Shown here piece after piece: positions 1-13,898 of a DNA stretch of 64,000 nt (its first letter is position 1; each line of letters opens with the position of its first letter). The notes below the pieces were generated by a model that was not told the DNA's origin, searched no databases, and was given only the letters and a program-made list of their open reading frames with translations. Source of the stretch: Hemicentrotus pulcherrimus (Eukaryota; Echinodermata; Echinoidea; Camarodonta; Strongylocentrotidae); contig BEXV01000061.1 of NCBI GenBank assembly GCA_003118195.1, positions 342,454 through 406,453 of the forward strand, written 5' to 3'. The position numbers and the translations under genes are program-made.

Positions 1-2998
1 ATGAACTTGTTAAACATATACCAAATTGTATGGTCTGTCTGTAAGCACACAGCCTACACCGCAATCATTTGATAACCACAGCAACAACCGGAAGATACCT
101 GCAAATTTTTAGAACGAGTCCCTTTTAGACAACCACTATGCCTAGATCTATCTTGATCAATCATCTTCATAGAATATTTTGCACGTATACATCACAGTGT
201 GTTCTGTGACTGGGGATGATAGTACACCAACCCTGCTATCAGTGAGAGAGATATGGATCCCCCTTTCACTCATAAAAAGAGATTCATGCCTGAATACCTA
301 ATATCTATCTCCTAGCAATTCGTCCATTTCCAGATCAAAACACCACATGGCGCTGGGATTATTCAGTCGTAATGTCATCCCTTACTCTAAAAGATGATGA
401 TGTTCTTTACTATTTAAGATGATGATCGACAGTGGAGGGAGGGGGGGGGGGGGNTCAAGTGTGCAAGAGTAAAATGTGCCTCTCTTCAAATGTTCAACCC
501 AAAAGGTACCTTAAAAACGCTCCCTTTTTAAAATCAAGTGTGCAAGAGTAAAATGTGCCTCTCTTCAAATGTTCAACCCAAAAGGTACCTTAAAACTCTA
601 TAAACCTTTCTGTGGATTTTCAACAACAAAAAATTCCCCAAAAGGGATGGATAGTTCCCCTGCTGTAGTTCAACATAACTTACATGTAGGTAAACTGTTT
701 TATATTTCAATCATGTTTGTGGTTTTGCTCTTTGGTAGCAAGCATTTTTTCATGGCAGTGTAACTGAGCTGGGAGGAACCCCCTATTCTGATTTCCACCA
801 ATTCAGAGACTATTAAATTAGAAAGCCAAAAGAGCATTAACTCACATCATTTTACATAGAGTTCTTGCCCTTCTGGTTCTTAGCAGAGTTTGCAAACCAT
901 TTATTAACCCATTGCATACAAGAACTGGATGGTTCCTGTATTAAAGCCTATGGCAATGAGAGAATCCAGCAGTCGATGGGTTAGCGCAAAGTCCATTATG
1001 ATATTGAGATAAGGGATTTGTGCTAATGACGATGATGGCATTCAGAGAGTGATGTATGCGCTAATTAATATCTTGTCCCAATATTTATCGTTGCTCAGGA
1101 TTGATGTATATAACCTGGTGTTAGCTTTGTGAATAATCCAGATTGTTGATCTTTAAAGGGAGAGCTTAGTGATGAATGACCTTTCACAGACCCATAGGCT
1201 ATGGATTATAAAGCCTCCCTGCCCAAGATTTTAAGCCAGAAAATTATTAAATTTACATACAGATATCTAGTTATTTTCTTCATGAATTCCTAGTGTTTAT
1301 TTTTATCCTTTCTGTTATATTGATCCCAGGGGAGATAATCTACTTTAAGGCATTTTTACAAGATGAGGCAGTGAATACATTTTTAAAACTCATTTGCAGA
1401 ACAAAAGTAAGACAGGGTCATTTAAATCCTATCAAAGTCTGTATTCTCCTAATTATAATAGGCCATATCAAGGGGGAGGGGGGGGGGGGTTGACAGGACC
1501 TACTCATAATTTGCAGCAATCAGTTGAAGTTTAATTTGGTTCACATGAAAGCATTTCAGAGTTGGTTTTTCAAGCTAAGTTTAGCATCCAATTTGATTGA
1601 AATATGAGTGAGTGAAAGAGTAGAGTATTCCAGTGAAGACAATATAATTTTCTGTGTGTTTACAATTACATAAAACATTGGGTCCATTCAAGAAATTATT
1701 ACAATTTTCTTCCTGTATGATTTTCTCTCTACTGATTTTTGATTTGATGGGAATTTGACAAATAAAAAAAAAAGAATAACCAAGATTGTGATGAATGATG
1801 ATGCTCCAGAACTACAGGATGATAGGTTCCTACACTTTAGCTTGCTTCGTAGAAGGTTGTAACCGTGTATTGCCGTAACTTCTTCCTTGCACTGAAATAA
1901 TCCCGGTCAGATGTTCGACAGGAATGCATATGATGTTTACAGTTTGAGGTGTAAACAACCATGATGGTATGTGAAGTGGACATAGCGCCAGCCCGGGCTA
2001 CAGTACATTGAGACACTCTGCGAGAAAATACGACCCCATTCGCACAAGGGGAAAGTTATACAAAAGTTGTGTAAAGAAACGTGTAAAGAATCATCATAAT
2101 TATAATGATTTAGCAAAAGGGGTGTTCACACGTGAAAGAAAATTTTGCAATGAAGCTTGTTTTGAAGAGGTCAGTTGATAGTATTTGTGGTTTCAGCTGA
2201 GAAGTCAGCGGGCCAATAATCAGTGCCTTCAGTTATACAGTGCTTATATGATACAACATTCACACTAGAAGTGTACCTTGATTCTTCAGGATCAAATCTC
2301 CATTTCCCCATACCGTTCATTCTTCATTATGCGACATTAGACTAAAAAATAAATTAAAATAAGAATATTGTTCTGCGCCGTGCTAAATGATTTTCGTAGA
2401 GCTATACAATGACTTGTGCTAGGCTTAACTGGGGTACATCTCATATGCCTCCCTGCTTTAGATTGTATCTAACCCGATTTCTGGATCTCCGCAGTGCTAA
2501 TGACGCCTTGGTATCTGGCGCATCTCGACTATGCCGTTCATAGAGAATGCAATATGACAGCTACAGTAATAACCATAAAACATGGGTGTACTGTTCGGTA
2601 GCCAGATGGGCAGATGTCCGTGCTAGACTCGGTCATCTGGTTTAACTGGATAATGAGACGATGTCACGGTCAGCTAGAAGGGGCAAGGTCATGAGGGGGA
2701 GGGGGGGGGGATCTTTTTATCAATGGTTTAATCAAAATTGTGAAAGCCATATGTGAATGTAGGCATATGCAGCCCAACTTGCAGATGTGTTTTGTTGTGT
2801 TCATTTTGGCACCTATCTATCTACCCCCTCCCTAACCTCAATAACCAAGCATTGTTGCCTGTGCATGATCCAAACATTTTTGTACGTCTGATACAAGTAA
2901 ATATTTAAAGAAGGAGGTGGAAGAGAAGGAGAGCAGTGATGATGAGGAGGAGGAGGAGGAGGAAGAAGATATATATATATAGGGAAGGAGAAAGAGGT

Positions 2999-3037
<39 letters not shown>

Positions 3038-3314
3038 TGGATAAGAATAGCAATAGCATGTATTGTCATTATTTGGTGCTGACATTTCTAGAACCTTCCT
3101 ATTGTCTTTGCAATTCAATTTGAAAATGAAAATGCCTAACAGAAAGAAGAAAAAATGTACATGTCTATGTGGGTAGATGCAATAAAAAAATAAAATAAAG
3201 CATATTAGAAATGAAAACATTAATTCAGAATAATCATTCATGTGTAGTGGATAATACAAATATTAGTTTATTTATAGTCTTTGTTTTCTCTTTTCTTGTC
3301 CCTTCTCAATGCAG
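1..3314. other. Upstream/intronic DNA before first visible receptor exon
   Basis: No coding exon is recognised here. The sequence is AT-rich, with G-runs at about 441-453, 1479-1489 and 2699-2710. A purine-rich tract at about 2915-3034 ends in (GA)n. Because the first receptor exon seen at 3315 starts inside a leucine-rich repeat, this stretch is probably intron 1 of that gene, with signal-peptide and LRR N-cap coding sequence further upstream. A short direct repeat beside the single N at 454 is listed separately. Confidence 0.6.
455..596. repeat. 63-bp direct repeat beside an N
   Basis: Positions 455-517 and 534-596 are almost identical, each starting TCAAGTGTGCAAGAGTAAAA and ending at GGTACCTTAAAA. 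They are separated by 16 bp of T/A-rich sequence. The first copy begins immediately after a single N at 454 that follows a G-run. This is probably a failed overlap in the assembly (the same read end placed twice) rather than a biological duplication. Confidence 0.7.
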
Positions 3315-3386
3315 GAACCTGAGCAGGAATTCCATCAGCTACATCGAACCCAGAGCATTTGAAGGCTTGACAAGTCTCACTGTGTT
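3315..3386 (+). CDS. ADGRA: Receptor exon: leucine-rich repeat
   Basis: A 72-bp exon in the classical one-LRR-per-exon layout, flanked by GCAG and GTAAGT. It reads NLSRNSISYIEPRAFEGLTS followed by LTV and a split Leu codon. The next exon found is 12.7 kb away. This is the first receptor exon in the window. Confidence 0.9.
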
Positions 3387-4545
3387 GTAAGTATTCCTGC
3401 ACTAATATTAAATATTACAAATATTGGTATATATGTGAACTTTCAAATTTCATATCAAATGCCATCTGCCAAACAAATGTCCCGTCCTTCATCACATTAT
3501 TGAGTCAAATCTAATAATAATGATGTATACAAAACATTAGGTATATAAAGATGACACAATTCACATAAAACAAAAATTCCGTACACTACTGAATTAACAT
3601 GTATGCAGTTCACAAGCTTTAATCGTAGGCGTAGGTTATGAATATTATTGTCGCCCGTCTGCGAGAAGGTCATTACTGTCATTCACAATACATACTTTGC
3701 AGATGTAAATTTAAAACTTGACCAAAATATTAGAAACCACTAAGGTATTGGCTGAGGCAAATTGGCAACAAAGATGCATTCCTCCAGTATCACAATTACT
3801 ATAAGATTAAAGGAGTTTGATTTGCTGATGAAAGGAACTGTTATGAGTCATAGTCCAAGATGCGTCATCAAAATGAAATGTCAGTCTAGTGAAAAGTTGA
3901 TCTCTCTTTAATGTCGTCTTCAGGGTTTGTCGTAACCACTTCTTTCCCAAGTCAAATTAGCAACTCATTTTCTTCCCATCAATGTTTTTAATGATGGGAG
4001 GTGTAGCGAAAGATATTTAAAATTAATTATGAACGAAGTGAGATTAAAAATGGGATAGGTGATACATTCTAAAAACTCCATTTAAAATGGCTGAGGTGTA
4101 AAATTATAAAATGTTGTATCTCATTCTTTATTTTGCTGTAATAAATACTACATTGGTACGTGTTGTATCCAGCATGTTAACATTATCAAATATACTATTT
4201 TGTAAATCCTGGCGCTCTTGCCTCGTTTGAATAGTAACACTCCACTTTTGAGAGTATACAAACACTTTCTGATATAAATAATATGTTTCCATTGACATTT
4301 AACTTCTTTTCTTACTTCTTTGGTAGGTCAATAAATATGGATTGTTGATCTTTTGCATTAGATGGTATTATTTCTCTGGTTTATACTTAAGAATTGGTGG
4401 CATTGTGGGAACGGCTGATTTGTTTGTATCATGTACAGATATCTGTGATTATACTCTTGAATTATTTTCTGTCAGTTTTAGCCACTATGCATGTTACAAA
4501 TTGCAATGCTTGCCTGATTCAATAATTCAATAGTTACTAGATACA

Positions 4546-4577
<32 letters not shown>

Positions 4578-6126
4578 ATATATATATATATCTCCATATA
4601 CTTGCGAGACTGATGGCATATATTAATGGTATTCTGGACGACCAATCAAGTTCATTTATAGCTGCCTTCAAAGGCTACTTACAATTTTACACTGGGACCG
4701 TTCCCTATGGACTACCTTCAAGTTCTAGGAATACCTCAAATAGCTTGTATTCACAAGGGATTATAATGATGTAGGTTAGGGCTACATGGGAGGGAGACCA
4801 TTCATCTTTCTAGGAATGGAAACACACCCAAGTCGCTATCTCCTCAAGAGAAGCAATTTGTCTAGGGAGCTGGGGGATCATCTTCAGGAATTAGCCATCT
4901 TCCGTTGATGAGGGGAACCCTTGATGAGCCCTACTATGCGGGCGAGGGCGCTATGCTGGAGTCACAGGTCGTTGATCTGATGAGTGTCTTCTCCCTGCAT
5001 CATCAAACATCACCAATAAAAACTTAATTACATGTCATTTCCAAATGCAAGCCCTATTACTATTGAAGAAGATAAAGAACCTTGGAGGATGCTTGTATAG
5101 AACGGCAATACAGTGACAGAAAGCAGCAAGACGAGACAGAAGAGCGGCAAGATTAGACCAACAAAAAGCAGGCTTTTGTTGGATGTCACAGAAGATTGAT
5201 TTTGAGTTGTATTGGTTGCATTGTATCTGTCACCTTGCTTTGGGTGTACAAAGGAGTGTTTGGTTACGTTTGGCATGTTCTTGTATTATGCAATGAATTG
5301 TCAGAAATTGCGCTTTCATGTAGAGAGACCAAGGGAAAGAAGAGTGGGGGGGGGGTGGAGTGACTAAGATTGAGACTGACAAAGAGACTGACAAAGAAAG
5401 AGAGAACGATAAAGAGAGAAATTTAATGGGGAAATTCAGATTAGATACAAAGCAAGAGATGAAGGTTCTTAGAAACCTGGAAAAAGATAAACCTAGAATG
5501 AGAAAGAGTAATGTAAAGAGAGAAAAAGGAGTGATGGAAAGGAGAGTCAAAGCTTGAAATATGAGGCAGATAATGGAAAGAAGGTGAGAGTAAAGAAATG
5601 AAATGAGATGAATGGCATACATTTAGAGGTCAGTGAACATACTAATGGCTTCATTCATTGTGATAAGTGGTGACAGGACAAGCAAATTCTACATCACTTG
5701 CTTTTTTCCCTTGCTGAGTTCCTCCAAGTATCTCGGAATGCGAGCCCGCTACTGTGGAAGTAATCGAGATAAAAGGAATTAGGGCTTGAAATGCAAGTTC
5801 ATTTGAAGTTAATGAGAGGATAGGTAATGTATCCCAGGGGAATTCTTTCGCGAAAAATCAATTTGGATTAACGGATGGTTTCTGTGCCATCGGTGGTGGT
5901 GCACAGTGGGTGAAGGACCGCATTTTGAAATTGTATTGATGGTTTGTAGAAATTAATTGTTTGTTTTTTTAGGTTTGAAATTAAGCAAGATTATATTATA
6001 TAATGAGACATTCTAATTAGTCAGAGCATAGTTTGTCATATGCTTGAGGTCAGACCTATCAATGAGAAGTGGAGGGTGAGAGGGAGGGTGGGAGAGAGAG
6101 GGAGAAAAAGACAAGTTAATTAAAAG

Positions 6127-6169
<43 letters not shown>

Positions 6170-9100
6170 TAGAGAGAAAGGGATTCTGGGATACATAAAA
6201 AATAGGTATAGGGAGAGAGAAGGGGAGGGGGGAGGGGGTAGAATGAAAAAAGCTGTGGGATATTAATTTTGAAATTCAATGAGGACCAGAGAGAAATTAT
6301 AGAATAAAGTAGAGAGAAATAGATATAAAGAAGCAAAGAAGAGGGGGAAAAAAGTTTATTCAGAAAGGCCATCTCAAAAACGTCTCGGATAATGTTTTAC
6401 CATCTACTGTTGATTAGCTTGTATCATAGTATTGAGCATTTCTATTTGTTCTTTCATCAAAACTCCAGCTAGCCTATGCATAATGATCATACAAGTGCTT
6501 CAATATATACATGAGATTTTCTTCATGCATATCATGGGCTGCCAGCAAGAAGGCCATTACTCCCAAAAACGTTACATACAGGTAACTCGTGACAGCCTTC
6601 TTTCAGGCAGCCAGCTATACTGCTCTTATATGATAAGAAGATACTCGACAGCATATCAGAAAATTCTATTCTCACCTACATGTACACGGGTCAGAAAAAG
6701 TAGGGTATTGTATCTCACTTAGAGAGAGTGATTTTTGTTTGTTTGTCAGAAGAACATTATACCATCCAATCAAAAATAGATGTATCGTTAACTAACTTGA
6801 TTCTCTTTCCAAAATGATGTGCGTGTATGCAATGCACAATAGCTTCTTTGAAAACTACAAAAGCTACATGAGAAAGGGGATTTAAAAGCTGTGTTCATAT
6901 ATTTTTCTCTATTTTCCTTTTTCCACTCTTTTCAAGAAATCTTTCAGAAATGCAGCATCTCTTTATATTCCTCAAATGATGTTTTCAGTCAAGATACAAA
7001 GTACAAGTATCATCTCTTGTTGTTTATAATAGCAATGCAGTGTTATGGCATGACTACTGTAGGTGTTAAAAGAATAAAAGCTACATATAATTCACTTGTT
7101 CAGTTTTCTCACAGTATTGTTTCGGTGCCTTACGTTCATTAAGTGAATCGGATCTCACTCCACTCCAGTGATATGCATCACAATAATCAATATCTCCATC
7201 ATGCCTGAAGGTCCGATGCGGACAAGGCCACCGAAAAAAATACTGTATTTTCTTGTTAGGAGGGAGAGAAACCCCGACCAGAAACTCTAGTGGACGCTTA
7301 ATTGGTTTTGCACCATCCCGATGGGGAGGGTAGCAGTGCATAACGCATTGGAGCGGATCTAGCATCGATGCGACTTTACCAATTCAATGTTACGTGTGTG
7401 TGTGTTTGAGTGGAGCGCTGGAATCGGGCACTCGGCTCCTGATGTATGCGCACATGAAGATTAATGAAGTGAGTCATCGTCATGGCGATTGGGGAGTGGG
7501 AGATAGAGGGTGAATAGCTGGTTAGAGGAAGAGGCAGTATTGTTGTTGACGGAAAGGGACTTCCTTATAGAAGATGCTCAGGTGATTTAGACTCACTTGG
7601 TTAAGTGATTCAAGAGGGGAGAGGTGAGGATAGAGAAGGGCGATATTCAAGGGGCACTCTGCATGTGCTGGGAATCGGACAATTTTCTGTAGCTCCAAAG
7701 GAAATCTTCATTTCAAGATTCTCACTTGCTCATTCCTCTTATGAAACAAATTATATCCTCTCATTTCTTCAAAATGTAGATTTTTTTTTATTATAAAAAA
7801 ATATTTATGAGCTATTTCATCAAATACATACATGTCAATTCTAAATGCCATTATGTCTGAAAATATAATTTGTAGGCACTTTGAGGAAATTTCAGGCAGG
7901 TAAAACTCATTAGTATATAATATGATTCCTCTTTAAGCAAGTGATGCAAAAATACTATTGATCAATCATGTTTTGAAGAAGGATTATATATATACGGAGA
8001 GTGGTTTGATACATTCCTTTCTCGTGTATACAAAGACATGTATATATTGTGGCTGGATAGTGGAATATAACTTGAAAACTGTAGCTTGTAAGCAGACGTC
8101 CCTTCACGGAAGATCCCAAATAATTCAAATCATTCAATTTACTCGCGCGGGTGACGTCAGCCAAAAATTAGAGCTCTATCACAAATGACAAATTCGCTTA
8201 CGGAGTAGAGATGACTTTTAATATCTCTACTTTATTCGATTCTGCATGCCTGCTTCCTTGAATAAGCATACGCATGTTCTTATTTGGGCTTGACCAAATG
8301 ACCAGACTTTCACCCTGGACCATGCTTTAACCTTAACTTGTAGGCAAGTACCCCTGTTTAAGATGCCGCAGTTGACCTGATTGGCGAAAGATATCCTAAT
8401 GTTTCAGTGCAGCATTTATAAGCAAGAAATCGTAAATGATTATACATTCAGAGTGACTTGATTTCCTCATTCAAAAATGAAAGTTTTGTTTTACATGCAT
8501 AGACTAATTTCTTATTTACATATTTGTTTAACTTATTGACTTATGTTTTATTGCTTAGCAATAGCAGTCATATATCTTTGGTATATGTATACATGTAACC
8601 TTGGTCTTAATTTTTTTGATGAAAGAACTTTCTGTCAAAATTATTTCTCATATCCTCCAATAACCAAGCCAAAATGATTGAAATTGAATTGCTCTTGGAG
8701 TGACCTTGTAAAGTGGTTGAATACAGTATACCATGCTATATTACATGCATGTTTGCGCAGTTAGATACAGTACCGAAATAAATAGTGAAATGTTCCTGTC
8801 CTTTAAAAAAAAAAAGGTTAGAAATTTGAATTTATTGTCACTCAAGGATTTTTTGTTGTCGATTATTAAAGTCAATGGCCTTTACATTTAATATAACATG
8901 GGGAGTGATATATATCATAGATTTTGTCCAATGAAGATACAAAGAGGTTTACTAATGCCTAATTAAATATTAATTATTCCTCATGTTTAATTTATTTTGC
9001 AGATTGCGAAAACAAAGTGGTTACTAAAAGTAGAATATCGTTTGCTGAGAGTCTGAAGGGCATTAGCTTTTATCTTTCTACTCAGCCCTTTTTGCTGTCA

Positions 9101-12100
9101 CCAGATGATATTGCCCGTTTCGGAGTTAGAAGGGCACTAACTCATATATGTTTACACACTAACACACAGTGTACTGCTCCTTTGGCTCTAAGCATGTTGG
9201 GAAATGCTTTAGAATGAATATAAAATATCTTGAGTAAATTATAACATTTACCACAAAATCAATCACAATATAGCATTCTAATGGAATTTTGCCCACAAGT
9301 GTAATTTACCATATGGGATGTCTTTAATATCACCACTGTTGCCATGGTATTGTATTATCACCCCTCAAGAATATGCAAGATGGAAGGGGGCAGGGGGGGG
9401 GGTATACGTACTATATACATGTACTATAGGTTAAGTACAAGAATAGATTCCTTTGTTCAAGGTATTTTTTTGCGGCAAGTGATGACAACCCATGGTTCAC
9501 GGAGCACATTGTGATCGCGGCTTGCGCAGTAGAAAAATGATAGAAAAGTGGGAAATGAAATGAATCGGTTGGTTGGATGACAATAGGCAAGACAAGCTCG
9601 GCCTTGCTGGAGGAAATGTCAACAGTCAATGAATTTCAATCACTGGAAATGTCACAGACGTTGGTGATCTTCAAGCTAGGGGTTTTAACCCATTCGTCCC
9701 CTTGCTCTCGAGGGGTTGATATTGAAAAATCAAGAAGAATGAATGTGATGTCCTTTTCCATTTCTTTTTTTTTTAAGAGAAAATGCTCTGATTGAACTAT
9801 GCACTGTGTTCTGGAATGCATTTCTATTTATGGAAATAACATGAAACAGTTAAAACTTCATTGTATTCATCAGAGGATATGTGAAGTAAAAAGTACATGA
9901 AAAAAAGAAAAAGAAAACCCATGCGCATGTTTCCCTTTTGTATTCAGTTTCTCAAATCGAATAGAAATCATTACAATAACATAGAGAAACTCTTATGTTT
10001 ATTAGGTGTTTTCTTAATTCAAGTTTATTTCTTATCAGGGATAAAGACTTTGGAATAGAAATATCATCTAATTCAACTAAAAATGCAATTATTAGGTCTA
10101 TAATTGGTGTCTGCATTTTCCTGAGATTATCAACATAAAATTAGAACTGCACATGTGTTATTTGGTAGTACACCATTGTTTGAGATCTACTTGCGACAAT
10201 TGCAGGAATGGTTCACTGGACTAATTGAATATCCATGATACGAGGTCTCGTGTGGCAGCAGACGACTCTATAATTGGCAGGTATTTCATGCCAAGTACAC
10301 CTCGCCCGTCAATATCAATGCCATGGTAAATGGGTAGTGGGGTTAATTTGTTATTGATGAGTTTAAGTGAGTGTTGTGCTGCATCGTATTGGATAGCATC
10401 GCTTATGACCATGGTTATTAATCTAATATGACCTTTGTTGTATGTAAAGGTAAGAATGTCCAACAGATATTGTAGACAATACAGAAATTATAATACTCCA
10501 TTATTTGGTGATACCTTATTATTTGAGAGGGCACATTTAACAATGTTATGTAAGTTGCTACGTTTAGTATCTCGTATACTTAGGATAAAATATTACCAGG
10601 TATCATGGGGAATCGAGGATATTTTAAGAGTTTATTATGAGAGGGAGAGAAAAGATTCAGATGGGAAGGGAGAGAAGAAGAAGCTGAGAAAGAAAATGAA
10701 GGAGAGACAAGTAGAAGATGATAAAAATTTTAAAAAGGATAAGAACAAATAAGTAAATGGGAGAGGACATAAAAGGAAGAGGAGACAAAAGAAAGATGAT
10801 AAGATGGAACAAGAGGAAGACAATGAAGGAGAGACAAGTAGTAGGTGATAATTAAAAAAAAAGAGAAAGAGAAAGGAGATAAAAAAAGGAGAAGGTAAAC
10901 AGGGAGGGAAATAAAATTAAGAAGAGATAAAAGGAAGATAATAGGATGGCACTAGAGAGTGATAGGAAAAGAATTAGATACAACATTTACATGTAGTATG
11001 GTCAATCAGTAGACCTACATATTTAAGTACAGAATGATGTGAAACTGAGAAGAATCGTGGACCAAAAAAAAAATTGAAGTGAGACCAGTACTCTCTGTAT
11101 CCCACGTCACCAGTTGAGATGACTGGGCCCATGTGTAACTGTAGGATGGCGGACAAGCGAGGGCAGGAAGACAAATATGCCCCCTAGCCATCTAATCAGA
11201 AAGGAAAGCTGTTGATAATGAGAAAATCAAATTTGCTCAGTGAATCACACTACTCGCGGAGATCGAACGCTCAAGAAGGATAAAATGAAATCATATTCCT
11301 CAAACCCCTCCTGCATGCGAGATCGTTTACGGGCATAAAGGAAAGCAAAGATGCAAGGTGCAGCCTTTAATCATGGCGGATTTACATATGATTTGATAAA
11401 TTTATGGTGGAATATTTTATCATTACTTTCTTGAAGTGTGCCTTGTGGAAAAATATGAGAAATGGAAATGTATTGGTATGGGGACAACATTTTTTCCATG
11501 ATCTAGCTAATTTTTGTTTTTCGGTTACTCATCCATTAAAAGCAATCTTCCCTTGCCTTTCCCTTCTTTGAAAGTGAGATAGGAAGAAAGATAAGGGTTA
11601 TCCTCTTTGGTCAAACATAAGTGTCTTGTCCTCATCAGCCCGTCCTCATCAGCTTGAGATTGACAAATATCCCGCTATTTGAACTATCCCGATCGCAAAT
11701 TATCCAGTTAATTTGCGTCTTCATCAGCTCGAAGTTGCAATTAGCTGGATATTTGGTCAAGATAATCATCCCAAGATATCTTGGTCTAGTTTGCATAATA
11801 TCCCGCTATTTGTCTGGTGCCTCTTCATCAGCACGAAGACTTGCACTACATGTATGTGCGACCGCTGAGCAAAATATCTTGAGCTCGAGTTTTAAGTTTT
11901 GAAGTCAAGTTTTGAGCTGATGAAGATGCGATTTGTAACTTCAGGATTATTTCCCAAATCAGAAATAGCGGGCTAGTTGGCACTCTCGAGCTGATGGGGA
12001 CAGGCCTTTAGAGAACAGTTGATTGCCACATGAATAAATACACACGAAATCCATAGTGATACCTTGGTTTGTTTTGAAATATTTTGAAAACTATAAGACA

Positions 12101-13857
12101 CACATACCAGATACAATCATAGCAGCAATACCATTTGAAACTATGATTTCATATAATGTAATAATAAATTAGAGTTATGAAGGTTGGTCTAAAGGAGGAG
12201 GATGCTTGAGACAAGAAGAAGTGGAGGGAGGGAGGGGGAGATTCATCATGGCACAAAAGTCTGTAACCCTTCCTAAAAAGAAAAGAGCTGAATTTAATGA
12301 TGGATCACCATGGTAATGTCTACACATACATACAAACAAAAAGTTTGTTTCAATTCATTTGTTGAAAAGCTATAATATGATGTAAAGCTCAGTTCTTCAA
12401 TTTATTCTGTTCAATAGAAATATAAAGGAACTACAAAACTAAAGAATAGCAATACAGACATACAATAAATTTTGTCTTGCACTGAATATAGTAAATTGCA
12501 AGAATGAGCAGAAACTTCAAAAAGTCAAAATCAGAAAACAGAAACGGGAGCTAAAGGGAACAAAGAAATTTCTATGTTTTTTATGAGATTCATGCTATAT
12601 GTATATATTTCATTTGTATCACGTTTGTCACTTCAGTACCACTTATCTGTCCTACTTTGTAAATCAACAATATTAGTAGAAGATTCGTTATGAAAGCCTG
12701 ACATATATTTTTTATTTAATTCTATCATTTGGTATACAAACAATATCGCAGCTCATGCATAGAAGTTTATTCTATGATATTACTTTAGATCAAGATAAAA
12801 TCCATTTTTCGGATTGATCTGAAAACAAAAATCACAATTTTTATATTAATTCAATTGGAAATTAATTTTGATGGAGACTGGGAAATAAAGATCATTAGTG
12901 GGTTCAGCATGGTCCCCCATGAGGGTTGATGCAGCATCTAGAATGAATTGATAAATGCTCTTCTTCTTTATTTCATCTACTCCTCTCATTTTTTGTGAGA
13001 TTCCATCTTTGATTAAGAATGATATGATTGAGAAGAAGTCATTTTGGGGCAGAGTAAATAAGAAGGCAATTTATGAAATGAATTTTCCTGTCAGCAGCCA
13101 GCCAACTCGGTGACAGCCAAACTGTTTCCAATTTGATTCCCCTGATCAATACTCCAACTCTCAACGGCGCGGTGTTATTCTTGCGATTCCATGCCATTGC
13201 TCTCATTGGCGGAAGGAAGGCAGCTGGAACATACGCTGCTGCCTGTAACCAGGTTGACTACCCTCAGACTTATGAATTAATTAATGAATTCTCAAACCAA
13301 TTTGATAGGGTAGGGTGATGTCTATAGGCATGAATCTTAAAGCCCCACTGTACTACTTATAGCTACTTGCGCCCTCTATAGGGCAAAAAATGCCAAAAAA
13401 GAAACAAATAGAACCACAAAATACAAATTTTAAAAAAATAAATAAAAAAAAAATTAAAAAAAAAAACAACAAAAAAAAAACATAAAAAGAAAAAAAAAAC
13501 CACTAGTCCAAACTAGTGCAGACAGGCTTTAAATACCTGACAAAACTTTCAAAAACATGGCTCACCTTTAATATTCATTTTTACAAATCAGGAAAAACAC
13601 AAAAACCTTGAGCAAAGGTAGAACACAAAAGTAGTGTTTGGTAATTAATTACCATGGATTTTAATGAAACACTGTAGTCAGACATGACCTTTGACATTCA
13701 TTGCAGCTCTCTTTTTTGGTCCTATTGGGGGAAAAAGAAGAGAAATCTGGGCCATTTATCGATGATGGATTTGTTCATTGACCCATATTTTCAACAGATG
13801 ATTTTGTAGCTTGATTACACTAAAAGCTGATGATGGAACATGGTAGCAAGTGAAAGG

Positions 13858-13898
<41 letters not shown>

